Positions 1 through 9,884 are shown, counted from the stretch's first letter. The stretch is DNA of 64,000 nucleotides from Porticoccus sp038143955 (GCA_038143955.1 JAYQMT010000004.1:124001-188000); one strand, 5' to 3'. Numbers and translations are program-made. Notes: generated by a model from the sequence alone, not told the origin.

Positions 1-51
1 ACCACAAGGTTTTCTATGATTTTTTTATTATCAGTATGAGTCACTGAGCAT

Positions 52-80
52 ACTTTAACATTTTAAATGTAAAAGGTCAA
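52..80 (-). promoter_or_regulatory. possible sigma70 promoter reading left out of the window
   Basis: On the minus strand, TTGACC is followed after 17 bases by TAAAGT. The -35 is close to consensus and the -10 is weak. It lies just downstream of the holin-like gene and would drive a gene beyond the left edge. Nothing else was recognised in bases 1-91. Confidence 0.25.
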
Positions 81-91
81 GGATAAAATAA

Positions 92-524
92 TTACCTCTT
101 TTTGCTGGGTATGGCGTAAAATCCTACAACCATAAAACAAAGATCAATAAAAGAAGATAACATTAACCCCCAGTAAGCTTAACGACTTCCCAATCTTTGC
201 CACCAAAGATCCAACTAAAAAGCCCCATCTTGCTCCTTCTCCTTTTGGAACAATGATATCATAAGAAATGTTTGGATTATGAGCATAATAAATCATGAGA
301 TAGCACATTGTGAATGTGATACTCATAAAAAGTATTCGACGAGTGACTTTTACAAAAGCATCACTGGCTTGAGATTTTTGGTTTTCAATGAGCGCTTCTA
401 GCATTTGATTATCTCTAGCCGCAAGCAGCATTTGATCTTGCCGTTTTTGCTCAAGCCATGCATTAATAAGGTTACAGGCTAATTTAATGCCTGCCCCCAA
501 TATGGTGTTAAATATTGGCCCCAT
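92..524 (-). CDS. putative holin-like membrane protein (one frameshift)
   Basis: A small phage membrane protein of about 144 residues. A short N-terminal hydrophobic stretch and a charged, Gln-rich helix are followed by a clear membrane segment (ILFMSITFTMCY) and a second hydrophobic region near the C-terminus. The uninterrupted frame stops at 144. Dropping one G from the GGGGG run near 167-171 continues it through a further hydrophobic segment (FIDLCFMVVGFYAI) to a stop at 92, giving the shape of the three-segment holins found in phages and gene transfer agents. Start ATG at 524 overlaps the upstream stop (TGATG). The family assignment rests on architecture only, so another phage membrane protein is possible. 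Confidence 0.55.
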
Positions 525-718
525 CAAGAGCCTAGGCTATCAAAATCAGCCTTGCTGCAAAAACGAGTTAATTTAGTTCCATCATCATCAACCGCCTTCA
601 GGCAGTATCTGATAGATAATTTGCCTGACTTTGTCTCTTTTTCTATTGTTTTTTTTGTAATTTCAGACTCATTAATCTGAACTTTTTGCTTTTTTCTAAC
701 ATTGTAAAATTCAATCAT
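524..718 (-). CDS. hypothetical protein, 64 aa
   Basis: A small basic protein beginning MIEFYNVRKK with no recognised family. A longer start at 808 would overlap the upstream epimerase by about 77 bases, so the internal ATG at 718, just after the epimerase stop, is preferred. No strong ribosome binding site is visible. Its stop overlaps the ATG of the holin-like gene (TGATG), suggesting translational coupling. Confidence 0.6.
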   Translation of the reverse strand: MIEFYNVRKKQKVQINESEITKKTIEKETKSGKLSIRYCLKAVDDDGTKLTRFCSKADFDSLGS

Positions 719-731
719 AATAAAATAAGGG

Positions 732-1724
732 TTAATATCCGTCAGAATCTTTACAGTTCTGCATTTGATTATAAATCCATTCGTATGTTTTTTCAAGTCC
801 ATCTTCAAGACTAATCGATGGAGCCCAGCCTAAAACTTCTTTGATCATGGTGTTATCGCTATTGCGACCACGAACCCCTTGCGGAGCGTCTAGATTGTAG
901 TTTCTTTTTAACTTGATGTCTCCAATGTTTTCCACAATATCAACAAGTTGGTTGATAGAAATCATATGATCACTTCCAAGGTTAAGTGGGCGAGAGTCGC
1001 CTTTTTGCCACATCAACTCCATGCCAGTAATGCAATCATCAATAAACATAAATGATCGAGTTTGTTCACCGTCACCCCAAATTTCAATTTCATGCTTTCC
1101 GCTCATTTTGGCCTCAATAACCTTGCGGCAAATTGCAGCAGGAGCTTTTTCTCGACCACCCCTCCATGTACCAAAGGGTCCGTAAACATTATGGTAACGG
1201 CAGACTCTGGAATCGATGCCAAAATCTTTTCCATAATAATGCGTTAATATTTCGCTAAATAATTTCTCCCATCCATAACCATCTTCGGGATTTGCGGGAT
1301 ACGCTGTATGCTCTTTCAAGCCTTGAGATTCAGCATCCCTAATATCAGACTGAATTTCAAGAGGGTAAACACATGCAGAAGAGCTATATAAAATTTCTTT
1401 TACATCATTATCTCGTGCTGCCATAAGCATATGAGTCTGAATAAGCACTGACTCCATGCACAAAGCGTGATTATTTTGTATAAAGCCCATCCCGCCCATG
1501 TTGCAAGCAAGATTATAAATGCGATCAACGCCAACGCTTAAATTATAGCAATGCTCTTTCTCTCCTAAGTCGCAATCCGCATGATTTTCGGCGCCTTTAA
1601 ATGTTTGGTACCACATATCTGCCGGCTTAATATCAGCAGCAATAACTTCATGTCCTTGCGCTAATAAATCTTTAACCAAATAACCGGCAATAAACCCGCC
1701 TGCTCCTCCAACTAATATTTTCAT
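732..1724 (-). CDS. gme: GDP-mannose 3,5-epimerase-like SDR enzyme
   Basis: An extended short-chain dehydrogenase/reductase of 330 residues. The N-terminal NAD-binding motif is GGAGGFIAGYL, and the active site has an SSSACVYP stretch and YGWEK (catalytic Tyr and Lys). The segments NMGGMGFIQ, YGPFGTWRGGREKAPAA and GVRGRNSDN closely match the plant/bacterial GDP-mannose 3,5-epimerase family, which converts GDP-D-mannose to GDP-L-galactose or GDP-L-gulose in the cytoplasm. Length is normal and the frame intact. It ends the leftward glycan run and would supply a rare L-sugar donor. A related GDP-sugar epimerase cannot be excluded, but the motif match is strong. Confidence 0.9.
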   Translation of the reverse strand: MKILVGGAGGFIAGYLVKDLLAQGHEVIAADIKPADMWYQTFKGAENHADCDLGEKEHCYNLSVGVDRIYNLACNMGGMGFIQNNHALCMESVLIQTHMLMAARDNDVKEILYSSSACVYPLEIQSDIRDAESQGLKEHTAYPANPEDGYGWEKLFSEILTHYYGKDFGIDSRVCRYHNVYGPFGTWRGGREKAPAAICRKVIEAKMSGKHEIEIWGDGEQTRSFMFIDDCITGMELMWQKGDSRPLNLGSDHMISINQLVDIVENIGDIKLKRNYNLDAPQGVRGRNSDNTMIKEVLGWAPSISLEDGLEKTYEWIYNQMQNCKDSDGY

Positions 1725-1782
1725 AATTCTGATTTAATTTTTTCTATCCAATAATTAAAGTCTAATGTTTTATAATATGGTT

Positions 1783-2546
1783 TTATTTTTTAGATAATAT
1801 ATTGTATTGTTCGTTTAAGAAATTTTTAGTAATTTTTTGATAATCTTTTTGATGGTCCAGAAAAAGAATTGGCAATTCAGAATGATCAAATTGATCATAC
1901 ATTGGGTCTTTAATAACAATGGGGATTGCGCCGCAATAAAAGTATCATAAAATCTAAAAGAATCGGGGCTGTGCCTCTAGGGCACATTACAAACTTACTC
2001 CTTCTTAATCTTTGAAAAAATTTATCATTAGACATAAACCAAGAACGCTTTTCTCCGCCACCCCCCTTAAGCCAATATTTTCAAGAGTATATATAGGGTT
2101 ATCTTTTACGAATAAATGAATAGCTTTTCTTATCCAGCTAGTGTTTAATGAAAAATTACCGTATACCAAAATATCTCTCTTTCTTGGTTTATTGTTTTTA
2201 TGAAAACAATCTCTAGCCCTAAAATCTCTACCCATTGGTAGAAATTTTATCACATCATGAGGGTAATCAATATTATTGCAATAAATTTTTTTTATATTTT
2301 TTGGTATATTTAAATTTTTATCCAAAGAGCGATCTGTCTTGCCACAAATTATAGAATACGTAAAAGGTTTCTTATTGATAATAGAGAAATATTTTTCAAT
2401 ATCTTTATTCGGATTAAATGTATACCTGTGGCTACCAAAAAAAAGAACGGAGTTAGAATCAGGAATATCATCTTCTGACTCTAGTGATTTTATACCCCGC
2501 TGAAGAAAAAAAAATCTTTATTAAATAAAAGAAGAATGTCTTCCAT
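1783..2546 (-). CDS. exostosin-like glycosyltransferase (four frameshifts)
   Basis: A composite gene of about 255 residues starting at ATG 2546 (MEDILLLF) and ending LSKK at 1783. Four single-base deletions must be restored: an A9 run near 2506-2514, an AAAA run near 2079-2083, CCCC near 1965 and AAAA near 1940. The rebuilt C-terminus contains CPRGTAPDSFRFYDTFYCG followed by AIPIVI, the nucleotide-sugar binding signature of exostosin/GT47-like transferases. The total length (764) equals a multiple of three minus four, as predicted. It probably adds a sugar to the phage-encoded glycan. The family call is good; donor and acceptor are unknown. Confidence 0.65.
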
Positions 2547-2556
2547 TTTTTTCACT

Positions 2557-3120
2557 CTATTTCTTTTGCAAAACGAATTGAGAATCAATAATTTCAAAGT
2601 GATTTATCTCTTCGAATTTATCTTCCAGAAAATCATCAACCGCAGGGATAACTCCAAAGTCCAAAACATTTCTTGCAACAGGACTGTCTACATAAGCATT
2701 TCCACAAATGTACCCATTAGGTTTTAGCTTAACCCACCAATTATTTAGGTCTTCTTTGACAAAACTATAACTATGATTAGCATCTAAATAAACCCAATCA
2801 AAATAATTGTCTTCAAAACCAATAACCGCGTCTACAGAATATTTCTCTAAAATTTGTATTTTGTCATTGTTTGAAAACATATTAAATACTTCATTTTTGT
2901 AGTTGTTCATTTCTTCTTGTGGTACTGAATGCCAGCGATGAGAAATATCTGGAATGCTTATCCATGGATCTATCAAGTATAGTTTTGATGGAGATTGCAT
3001 GGAAATTAAATTAGCGTAATCTCCTTTTAATACTCCTATCTCAGCGCAAATATCGCCTTCTTTAATGTAATTAAGCATCGATAATCTTGCGAAGCTTCGA
3101 TCAAATTTATATGGTTCCAT
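2557..3120 (-). CDS. class I SAM-dependent methyltransferase (Methyltransf_24-like)
   Basis: A 187-residue Rossmann-fold methyltransferase. Motif I is AEIGVLKGDYA (SAM binding), an acidic strand LYLIDPW follows, and WVYLDANHSYSFVKEDL is the conserved Asp-His region of this family. Related enzymes methylate sugars, and its place between an exostosin-like transferase and a sulfotransferase suggests O-methylation of a glycan. The gene is intact and resembles the methyltransferase at 12584-13204 in length and motifs. Confidence 0.8.
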   Translation of the reverse strand: MEPYKFDRSFARLSMLNYIKEGDICAEIGVLKGDYANLISMQSPSKLYLIDPWISIPDISHRWHSVPQEEMNNYKNEVFNMFSNNDKIQILEKYSVDAVIGFEDNYFDWVYLDANHSYSFVKEDLNNWWVKLKPNGYICGNAYVDSPVARNVLDFGVIPAVDDFLEDKFEEINHFEIIDSQFVLQKK

Positions 3121-3122
3121 AA

Positions 3123-3713
3123 CTAAAATTCGTAATTATATTTTTTAATATCTTCTTGATATATATTGTACACGAAATTCCTTGTTTGTTCTGTATATAA
3201 TTCCCTGTAATCTACGTTATTTGTGGAGTTTGTTTTTGGTAAAGGTTTTGATCGCAAACCCAAAAATCTTCTAATCTTTATAAAATCACGCTGAATATTT
3301 TCAAATCGCCCAATATGAGAAATGGGCTCATCAATGAAATAATAAAATGGTTGAAAGTGGATACCAGATTCAAAGGATCCTTCTTCTCGCTTCATTAACT
3401 TTAAAAAATCTGGTATATGATAAGCAAATTCTTTGAAATCCATTTGGTTAGCGCTATCAGATATAATTTTATTTCTAGAATACCAGCGATGACCCTTTTT
3501 TAATTTACGAAAATATTTATAAGCAGAAACTACTCTGTCATAAGGATTACGAACAAAAGTAAAAGAAAGATATTGATTTAAATATTCAGAATGATAAGAA
3601 ACTGGGGAATGACCAGAAAAACCAACGGATTTCAAATTTAATTCTCGATTAATTGAACTGCCTGCACATTTTGGAATGTGTATAAAAATGCATTTTAATT
3701 CATGAGAAATCAT
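3123..3713 (-). CDS. sulfotransferase (Sulfotransfer_2-like) 1
   Basis: A cytosolic-type sulfotransferase of 196 residues that would move sulfate from PAPS to a carbohydrate. The 5'-phosphosulfate loop is IHIPKCAGSS near the N-terminus and the 3'-phosphate motif is FVRNPYDRVVSAY near residue 55. Start ATG 3713 (MISHELK) is chosen over an upstream TTG because three sister proteins begin with a similar MxSHxHK, and because the ATG overlaps the repaired stop of the preceding glycosyltransferase (ATGA). PAPS would have to come from the host. One of six sulfotransferase-like genes here. Confidence 0.85.
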   Translation of the reverse strand: MISHELKCIFIHIPKCAGSSINRELNLKSVGFSGHSPVSYHSEYLNQYLSFTFVRNPYDRVVSAYKYFRKLKKGHRWYSRNKIISDSANQMDFKEFAYHIPDFLKLMKREEGSFESGIHFQPFYYFIDEPISHIGRFENIQRDFIKIRRFLGLRSKPLPKTNSTNNVDYRELYTEQTRNFVYNIYQEDIKKYNYEF

Positions 3714-4479
3714 ATTCTTGTGAGTTTTCTCCAATCAACTTTGCCATCAGTTGAGTTGTTAAATATAAGACTTCCGTAACCCTCGTTGGCATCTTCTAAG
3801 CTTTTTGCACCACAGTATGTTAAAAAATCTTGTTTGTATGCGGCAGCGTTTATTGAATTAAATATTGGAGGTCGCATTAACACTTGGTCTATGTGGTCAT
3901 TCCAAGGTAGCTCACTTAAAAGCTTCGCAACAGAATTGACATGAAAAGCTTGTGCAACTGTACCCCAAGAAGGTATTAATTTAAAAAAAAGCCATCAGAT
4001 ATAAGATTGGACTTTATGAATTGTAACTCAGGTGAAAACTCAACTATATTTCCGTCGATATTTTCTTTCCCCGTAGTGATAAAAAATTTAACAAAATCTA
4101 AATCTAGTTCAGATGCCTTAGACAATATGGAATCAAGAATATTTTTTGAATCTTTGGATGCAACTTCTACATCATCTTCTAAAACAATAAGCCATTCTGG
4201 AAAATCAGGATAAAAATTATAGTCTCGATAGTAGTCTTTAAGAAGTTTGATGTAAGATAAATTGCATCCAAGTTTTCCTGGTAGCCATTTCCATTTATCT
4301 AGGTAGTCTTGTGTGTGAAAATTATTATCCTTGTCTATTGATTCATAATGCTCATAATACTTGATTGCGTTCACAGCTTCAAATAATTCGAGCCCTTCAA
4401 ACTTAGATTTAGCCTCGTTGAAGTTAGCAAGACGTTTTGGGTCTTGAGTAAACGTTAACATGTAGGATTTAAAATTCAT
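3710..4479 (-). CDS. glycosyltransferase family 25-like (one frameshift)
   Basis: Starts MNFKSYMLTF and contains LGCNLSYIKLL and WLIVLEDDVEV, the Glu-Asp-Asp motif of GT25 lipopolysaccharide galactosyltransferases. The reading frame breaks in a T8 run (plus-strand A8 at 3983-3990). Adding one T joins it to about 85 more residues beginning KLIPSWGTVAQA and ending at 3710. The stop then overlaps the next start by ATGA, and the restored length (about 256 residues) is normal for GT25. Likely transfers a hexose during surface-glycan assembly. Confidence 0.7.
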
Positions 4480-4480
4480 T

Positions 4481-5289
4481 TTAGTAGAGTTTGCGAGCTT
4501 CTTTTATTATCATAAAAGGGTTGTTTTGAATTTTCAAATGATCTAAGCCCAATGTTTTTGAAATATAATCAAAAAATGGGTAATATCCAGCGCCAATAGC
4601 TTTGTCTTGCGAGGTTTGAGCTTGCACCTCCATTATTTTGCAACCAGGTTTACAAAAAAATAAATTACTCAAACATGCTCCGTGAGCGCAAATAATAAAT
4701 TTAGCCTGGTTAAAATAAAAAACTTGCATGCGAAAAGGAATTTCTTCAAGAACAACGCTACGGATTTTGGTTCCGTATAGATTTTTCAGCCTTTCTTCTA
4801 TCTTGTTTATGCATGATATTTCTCTCCTTTCTTTTCCGTTAGTTTGATTTGGGTTTTCTAATTTTAATTTTTCATCGCTTATTAATTCAGTAGGAGCACC
4901 TCTTTTAATTAGCAATATTTCAGGAGCAGGGCGAGCAGCTTTCTCTCTTCTTTCAATTAAAGAATCGATGTTCAAGCGATTGAATATAAAATCTCTAAAA
5001 GATTCGAAATTGGCCAAATCATTTTCGTCTTCTTTTCTTTGGCAAATAACATGATCATAATCAAGAGATTCAAAAGAATCTAAGGCTAATTCGTGATTTT
5101 TGATCCAGAAATTTCTTCATAAAAAGATGCGAAGTTACCTAATGTCTGATTGATATTTTTTAACCTGAAGACATCAGTATAATCAAAAACTCCAGATAAA
5201 AATTCAGGATACAGGCAATCGCAAATAAAGTGAGCGTAATGAAATAAATTACCACCAGTACGCTCATTAGTAACTTTTATAGGTTTCAT
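4481..5289 (-). CDS. glycosyltransferase family 61-like (DUF563; one frameshift)
   Basis: The N-terminal part contains GGNLFHYAHFICDCLYPEF. The C-terminal part contains FIICAHGACLSNLFFCKPG, the conserved region of GT61 enzymes, which include plant xylosyl/arabinosyl and animal EOGT transferases. The halves are in different frames and join cleanly if one A is added to the run at about 5098-5102 (rebuilt KNHELALDSFESL). Length is then 269 residues, near the family norm. It lies between GT25-like and fucosyltransferase-like genes. The precise sugar is unknown. Confidence 0.7.
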
Positions 5290-5924
5290 AGTAGATTAGA
5301 CCCTAAAAAGCAAGATCGAACTAAAGGCATGTCCTCTCGGAAATAATTACTTTTAGAGCTAATTAAAATTTTGGACTGACACAAGAAAATAAAATCATCA
5401 TCTGGCTTCGAAGTTTTAAAAGAACATTTCATTCCGAATTCCTCCAAAAGCTTTGCTATATCCTCTATGTATTTTATTGATTCTTGTAAGCCAACATCAT
5501 AATGCATACCAAAAACCAAAAAGCAAGGCATATCTTTCACATTAAAGGTGTCAGTCATTTTGCAAATTTTTTTTCTGTAAAATTCAAGTGGAGCAAATCT
5601 TTGTTTAGTTTGTCCTTTGTTTTGGTATTTTATTACGTCGCCTATTCTTAAATGAATGCAGATCCTATCTTGAATATGAGGAGGCTTAATTCTGGAGAAA
5701 ACTATATTTTTAAGTAAATTTTCGTTAAAATCCAATGAAAAATTGTTTTTAAAAGTATATTCTCCAGCAATAGAATTAGGCCAAGTCTTATATGTAAAAT
5801 CCATAAGGCTATCAAAGCCCTCGGGAAAAAATTTCGTTGAAGTATGGTGGATACAGTCCCACAACCTATAGCCAGTGAACTGCTTTTGGTTGTGTAAGAT
5901 TTTATCTGACAAGGATTGCTTCAT
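5286..5924 (-). CDS. fucosyltransferase-like protein (GT11/NodZ-type fold)
   Basis: A 212-residue protein with the motif RICIHLRIGDVIKY, the HxRxGD signature of alpha-1,2 and alpha-1,6 fucosyltransferases, in the middle. A C-terminal segment FIFLCQSKILISSKSNYFRE resembles the donor-binding loop of GT11 proteins. It overlaps both neighbours by about four bases or fewer. GDP-fucose could be supplied by gmd and fcl at 35.8-37.8 kb. It is shorter than most GT11 enzymes and diverged, so family placement is moderate. Confidence 0.6.
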   Translation of the reverse strand: MKQSLSDKILHNQKQFTGYRLWDCIHHTSTKFFPEGFDSLMDFTYKTWPNSIAGEYTFKNNFSLDFNENLLKNIVFSRIKPPHIQDRICIHLRIGDVIKYQNKGQTKQRFAPLEFYRKKICKMTDTFNVKDMPCFLVFGMHYDVGLQESIKYIEDIAKLLEEFGMKCSFKTSKPDDDFIFLCQSKILISSKSNYFREDMPLVRSCFLGSNLL

Positions 5925-6427
5925 TAGCCTCTATTACGATGACCTCCGTGTATATGAAAAAAATCATCATGAACCTCAAAGGGTTTATTTTCTAATTCTT
6001 TAACTTTTTGACTCATAAGTAAAAGCCTATTTCTACAGGAAGCAAAATGGGATTCAGAAAAAACAAGACCAAACTTAAGCTTCAACTTATCGGCAACAAA
6101 ATGAATAGCCAGATTTGGATCTTTATCTATTAAAAAATCTTGATAATTAAATACCAGCCAATGCTCCGGATATTTATTTATACGAGAAAAACCATCTCGA
6201 TGAGACGTAACGAAATAAACGTTATTAACACCCTGTTCAGACGCCAAAGGCTCAACGTAATGAGATTTTATGACATCAAAAGTTGAGTCAGTAAAGTCTT
6301 TTATTGATATAGAATTCGGATTTTTATCTATAAAACCAATAGGTTTTTGAGGCGAAAAAAGACCAGCGATAATATTTGATAGTAAAGTACTGCCAGTTCT
6401 CGCAAATGTGCAAATTACAAATTTCAT
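5924..6427 (-). CDS. sulfotransferase-like P-loop protein 2
   Basis: A 167-residue protein opening with MKFVICTFARTGSTLLSNI, a phosphosulfate-binding loop typical of sulfotransferases of the Stf0/nodulation type. It has a VYFVTSHRDGFSRI stretch that fits the 3'-phosphate binding position. It is shorter than usual (about 250 residues) and lacks the RNPYDR form of the motif, so activity is less certain than for the other sulfotransferases here. The start overlaps the stop of the upstream gene and sits in the glycan run. Confidence 0.6.
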   Translation of the reverse strand: MKFVICTFARTGSTLLSNIIAGLFSPQKPIGFIDKNPNSISIKDFTDSTFDVIKSHYVEPLASEQGVNNVYFVTSHRDGFSRINKYPEHWLVFNYQDFLIDKDPNLAIHFVADKLKLKFGLVFSESHFASCRNRLLLMSQKVKELENKPFEVHDDFFHIHGGHRNRG

Positions 6428-6433
6428 TTATTA

Positions 6434-7233
6434 TTAAATACACTTTTTTGGCGCTTCCCATTGGTGTTTATATACAAATCCTCTTTTGCTATTTTTTATT
6501 GCATTATAAATGCTGGAGTTCTTAAAATGAACAGAAGTGGGGTCAGGGAACGAATCCATGAAAAATTTACTTAATTTTATGGCGTAAGGAGGAGTATTTA
6601 AAAATATATCTGACCTGAATTTATTATTGTTAAGCCAATATGACGATTCAGCCCTGGAGCCATATTCAGAATTCATATCTAAACCTTTTGCGTGGCAACA
6701 ATCAACCCATTCATCTCTAAATTTATTATCAGTAAAAAATAAATCTTTAAAAATAGAATCCATCCATAAAAATGTATGCATTTTTTCTTTTATTCCAATA
6801 ATTGTCACACCCTCTTTCCATTTATTAATAATGTAGGAGGATTTTTCTGACAATATAAACCAACTGGCGCCCCCTATGTAGTTAGTTTTTGGGTCTATGC
6901 ATGCATGATACATCCATATGCCTGAATGAGACACGGCTTCTTGCGCCCAATGATCTAAAGGCTGCATGCAAAGCAAAGTAGCGTCAGCCCATACACCCCA
7001 TGGTTTTTCAATAAAGATAAACGTATAATATCACTTTGGGCAGGCTTTCTTATATCTTTACTTTTGTCATAAATATAATCTATGTCATCAACGTAATCTT
7101 TTAAATTATTGAAATCTATATAATGAATTTTCCAATCTGGGTTATTAATTTCCCAGGATTCAGAAACTTCACGATATAGCCATGGAGCATTGCCCCATCC
7201 TTGCAAACATAGTAAGAAAATATTTTTGTTCAT
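6434..7233 (-). CDS. GT32-like glycosyltransferase with DxD (one frameshift)
   Basis: The N-terminal 90 residues (LQGWGNAPWLYREV, PAQSDIIRLSLLKNHG) match the start of 'glycosyltransferase sugar-binding region containing DXD' proteins. The frame breaks at CCCC 6996-6999. One extra base restores NHGGVWADATLLCMQPLD, giving the expected Asp-x-Asp-like site, and joins it to the 180-residue remainder. The restored protein is about 266 residues. These enzymes usually add mannose or galactose in capsule or LPS pathways. The start overlaps the upstream stop (ATGA). Confidence 0.7.
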
Positions 7234-7882
7234 TTGTTAATATTAAATTTTAAAATCATCTTGCCCTCCCATGGATCAATTTCTGAAGGAAAAATATCAA
7301 ACTTAGATAAGTATTTTGCCACCGCAAGGTCTTCGTATATATCATTGTATCTAACTTGATTAAGGTGAGCAAAATCTTTCCATTTGTTTAACGCAAAAGA
7401 ACTAAGGAAATAAGTAGTACCGCCGTCAATCCAGTCTATATATTCTCCATCATATCTCTTGTTATGCCAAGGAGAGTCTTCTTGGACTCTACCGATATGC
7501 CAGCCTCTTTTGCCCCCTTTATTTCCAGGCTTAAGTTTAAAACCGCAATAGTGATGGCCCTTTAATTCATTATAAAGATTTTCTTCGCGATTAATATTCC
7601 ATTTAATGAAGTCTATGTCGTCATCTATCTTCCAGAAATAATCATAAAAGTCTGAGTATCAAGATTAGATAGATAAGTGTAAATTGCAAACATTTTTTCA
7701 GGAAGATCTTCATATAAATCGCGACACTTTAATTGAATAACATTTTCTTTTAACTGTTTCTCTTCTTCTCCACCAACAAAAATTAAATAATCACCAAGAT
7801 TCCATTTATCAACGCGAGCTTTTATCTCTTCAACTCTATGGATATATTTATGACAACATACAAAAAATTTTAAGTATTCCAT
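7230..7882 (-). CDS. putative glycosyltransferase with DDD motif (one frameshift)
   Basis: The first 80 residues begin MEYLKFFVCCHKY. Restoring one base in AAAA 7646-7649 continues into YDYFWKIDDDIDF, a triple-Asp metal site like that of Fringe/GT31-type enzymes. This is followed by WIDGGTTYFLSSFAL and NDIYEDLAVAKYL, where a family acidic residue (YEDLAV) normally acts. The stop at 7230 then overlaps the next ATG by four bases. I infer a beta-glycosyltransferase of about 217 residues, specificity unknown. Confidence 0.6.
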
Positions 7883-8601
7883 TTTTCATTAAAATATCCT
7901 TTGCCGATTGATTTAGTTTTATCTCTATTAACAGTCTCGTGGTCTAGGTGATATCCTATACAATTAATATTGAGTATAATGTCATTTCCATCTAATTCAG
8001 CCCTTTTTGCAAAATCAAAATCTTCTCCACCCCAACCTGTAAAACCTTCATCAAGACCATTAAGCTTCCTGAAAGTATTAGCAGGACAAGACCAATTACC
8101 ACCATACATATAGCGCGGAGGAATTTTTTTGCCATGATTTAATTGTGGTTTTTTAAAGCCAGAAATATAATCTTTTCTTCTGTCATCGGTAGCTATTAAA
8201 TCTATCGACCAAAAATCGTATTTTATTTTTTGCTTTGTTATCGTATCTACATAATCAATAGGTATTGATGGGTATACTCCGGCAATTAAATTGTCGCCGT
8301 GCAATAAATGCTCTTCAATTCTTTTAGGATGAGATATAATATCCGAATTTCCAAAAATAAGTCTATCTCCGCATGCTAGCTCGGCACCACGATTCCAAAT
8401 ATATGCAAGCCTATAACCTTGGTTAGGACGACTAAAATACTTTATGCCTTGCTGTTCTAAGTATTCTTTGGTGCCGTCGGTTGAGCCATCGTCTGCTATA
8501 ATAATTTCAAAATCTTTTTCTGTTTGATATTTTAAACTTTCAATGCTTAATTCAAGCGCAGACAGATTATTGTAAGATGATAATATTATGGAGGCTTTCA
8601 T
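7870..8601 (-). CDS. glycosyltransferase family 2
   Basis: An intact 243-residue GT-A enzyme. It starts MKASIILSSYNN, with the nucleotide-binding IIADDGSTDGT near residue 35, a GNSD metal-binding motif near 85, and GWGGEDFDFAKR near 190. The last resembles the galactosyltransferase C-terminal motif that presents the catalytic acid. It would extend a glycan from a nucleotide-sugar donor at the inner membrane or in the cytosol. It overlaps both neighbours, consistent with one polycistron. Confidence 0.85.
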   Translation of the reverse strand: MKASIILSSYNNLSALELSIESLKYQTEKDFEIIIADDGSTDGTKEYLEQQGIKYFSRPNQGYRLAYIWNRGAELACGDRLIFGNSDIISHPKRIEEHLLHGDNLIAGVYPSIPIDYVDTITKQKIKYDFWSIDLIATDDRRKDYISGFKKPQLNHGKKIPPRYMYGGNWSCPANTFRKLNGLDEGFTGWGGEDFDFAKRAELDGNDIILNINCIGYHLDHETVNRDKTKSIGKGYFNEKWNT

Positions 8602-9230
8602 TTTAATCTATAAAAATCATCGATTTCAAGATTTTGAGCTTTATAATAATTATTTGATAAGAGTAACTTGCGAATATTTGATCTCTTAGGATGTTCATTA
8701 TTGTGCTCAACGAGAATGCAGTCAATTTTGTATTTTTCAAAATTAATTCCTTGTAAAACCTCAAGCTCAGCGCCTTCAACATCTAATGATAAAAAATCTA
8801 TATTTCCTGGAGCTTTGACTTCGTCAAGAATCTCAGTGAGAGTTTTCGTTGTGACAAGAAAAGAGCATTCAGGATTTTGTTTTTTTGAATCAAGTAATTG
8901 TTTTTGTATTTTTTTGCAAATTTTAAAAGACCAGACATTTGACGAAATTTGTGAGAAGAATTTTTTAGTACTAAAAATAAATTCCAGCTTTTCTCCGCTA
9001 GTCGAAGAGCAAGCGCTGTTTACCGTAGTGCATGACCTATTGTTTTTTAATAGGAGATATTGATCTGGGTCAGCTTCAATGCAAACTCCATTCCATCCAT
9101 ATTGCTGCTCCAGAACAACGGTGTTTGAATTAGTGATGCCATCAGCCCCTCCAATTTCGATAAAGTAGCCCTTTTTATTAGGCATGTAATTTTTAATATA
9201 TATATTGTCTTGGCCGAATTGACTATTCAT
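8598..9230 (-). CDS. FkbM-family SAM methyltransferase
   Basis: A 210-residue methyltransferase of the FkbM type. It opens with SQFGQDNIYI, has the SAM-binding loop GYFIEIGGADG near residue 22 and GVCIEADP, and ends the core with DFLSLDVEGAELEVLQG, the family hallmark. FkbM enzymes O-methylate sugars or polyketides. In this setting a sugar O-methylation is likely. The gene is intact and its start overlaps the upstream stop. Confidence 0.85.
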   Translation of the reverse strand: MNSQFGQDNIYIKNYMPNKKGYFIEIGGADGITNSNTVVLEQQYGWNGVCIEADPDQYLLLKNNRSCTTVNSACSSTSGEKLEFIFSTKKFFSQISSNVWSFKICKKIQKQLLDSKKQNPECSFLVTTKTLTEILDEVKAPGNIDFLSLDVEGAELEVLQGINFEKYKIDCILVEHNNEHPKRSNIRKLLLSNNYYKAQNLEIDDFYRLK

Positions 9231-9884
9231 AACTAACGCTTCCTCCTGTTTTGTTTTTGTTCCATTTTTTTAAATTATATTGCTCGCCCCATTTTCTGCC
9301 AGCGTCTTCAAATACGCCATTAAAATTAATTCGATTTACATTTTTTTAAATGATTGGGGTCTTCGACTCTGGTTCGTTTGTGATAATTAATTAGTAGCTG
9401 TTCTGGATCAATAGACTCTTCTGAAGCCGCAAAGGGCTCGTATACATTTTTTACAAAAAAATCTTTGCTCCACATAGTTGGGTTAAATGAAAATTCAAAA
9501 AAGTGATGAAAGTGGAAACCAATATATTCATAATCACTGTCAACTAATTCTCGCATATTAAATGGAATAAGTAAATCCCAGTCATCTTCCAGCCATACAA
9601 CATAACCATTCAAACTATCTAATTCATTATATGCTGAAGATATTACATGTTTTGCCGCAGAATAAAAGCAAGCCTTATCTGATATATGTAAATCCTGAGT
9701 GCCTCCAGTAAAGTTTTTTAAAATTATCTACAGCTTCTTGTGTTTTTTTGAATGGAGAGTCTAAATTGATGAACCATTTATAATTAATATCTTGTCTTTT
9801 AAGTATATCAAAAAATGGTGGTAATGTCTGATTGTGTAAATCAGGTCTATCTATTGCTGTAGTTAATATATATAAGTTATGCAT
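9223..9884 (-). CDS. GT-A glycosyltransferase-like protein (two frameshifts)
   Basis: A composite of about 220 residues. It starts at ATG 9884 (MHNLYILTTAIDRP), continues after removal of one A from the run at 9713-9718 into FTGGTQDLHISDKACFYS, then GYVVWLEDDWDLL (EDDW metal-site candidate). After another extra A in the T7 run at 9341-9347 it continues to KNKTGGSVSYE. Both repairs remove a base, and the total length (662) fits two insertions. No close family was recognised beyond the GT-A look. The stop overlaps the FkbM start. Confidence 0.55.

Noticed and set aside
2506..2514. Programmed or slippage-based frameshifting at A/T runs
   Set aside because: Many breaks also occur at short runs of C or G, four lie in a single gene, and both directions occur. 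A sequencing error explains them more simply.
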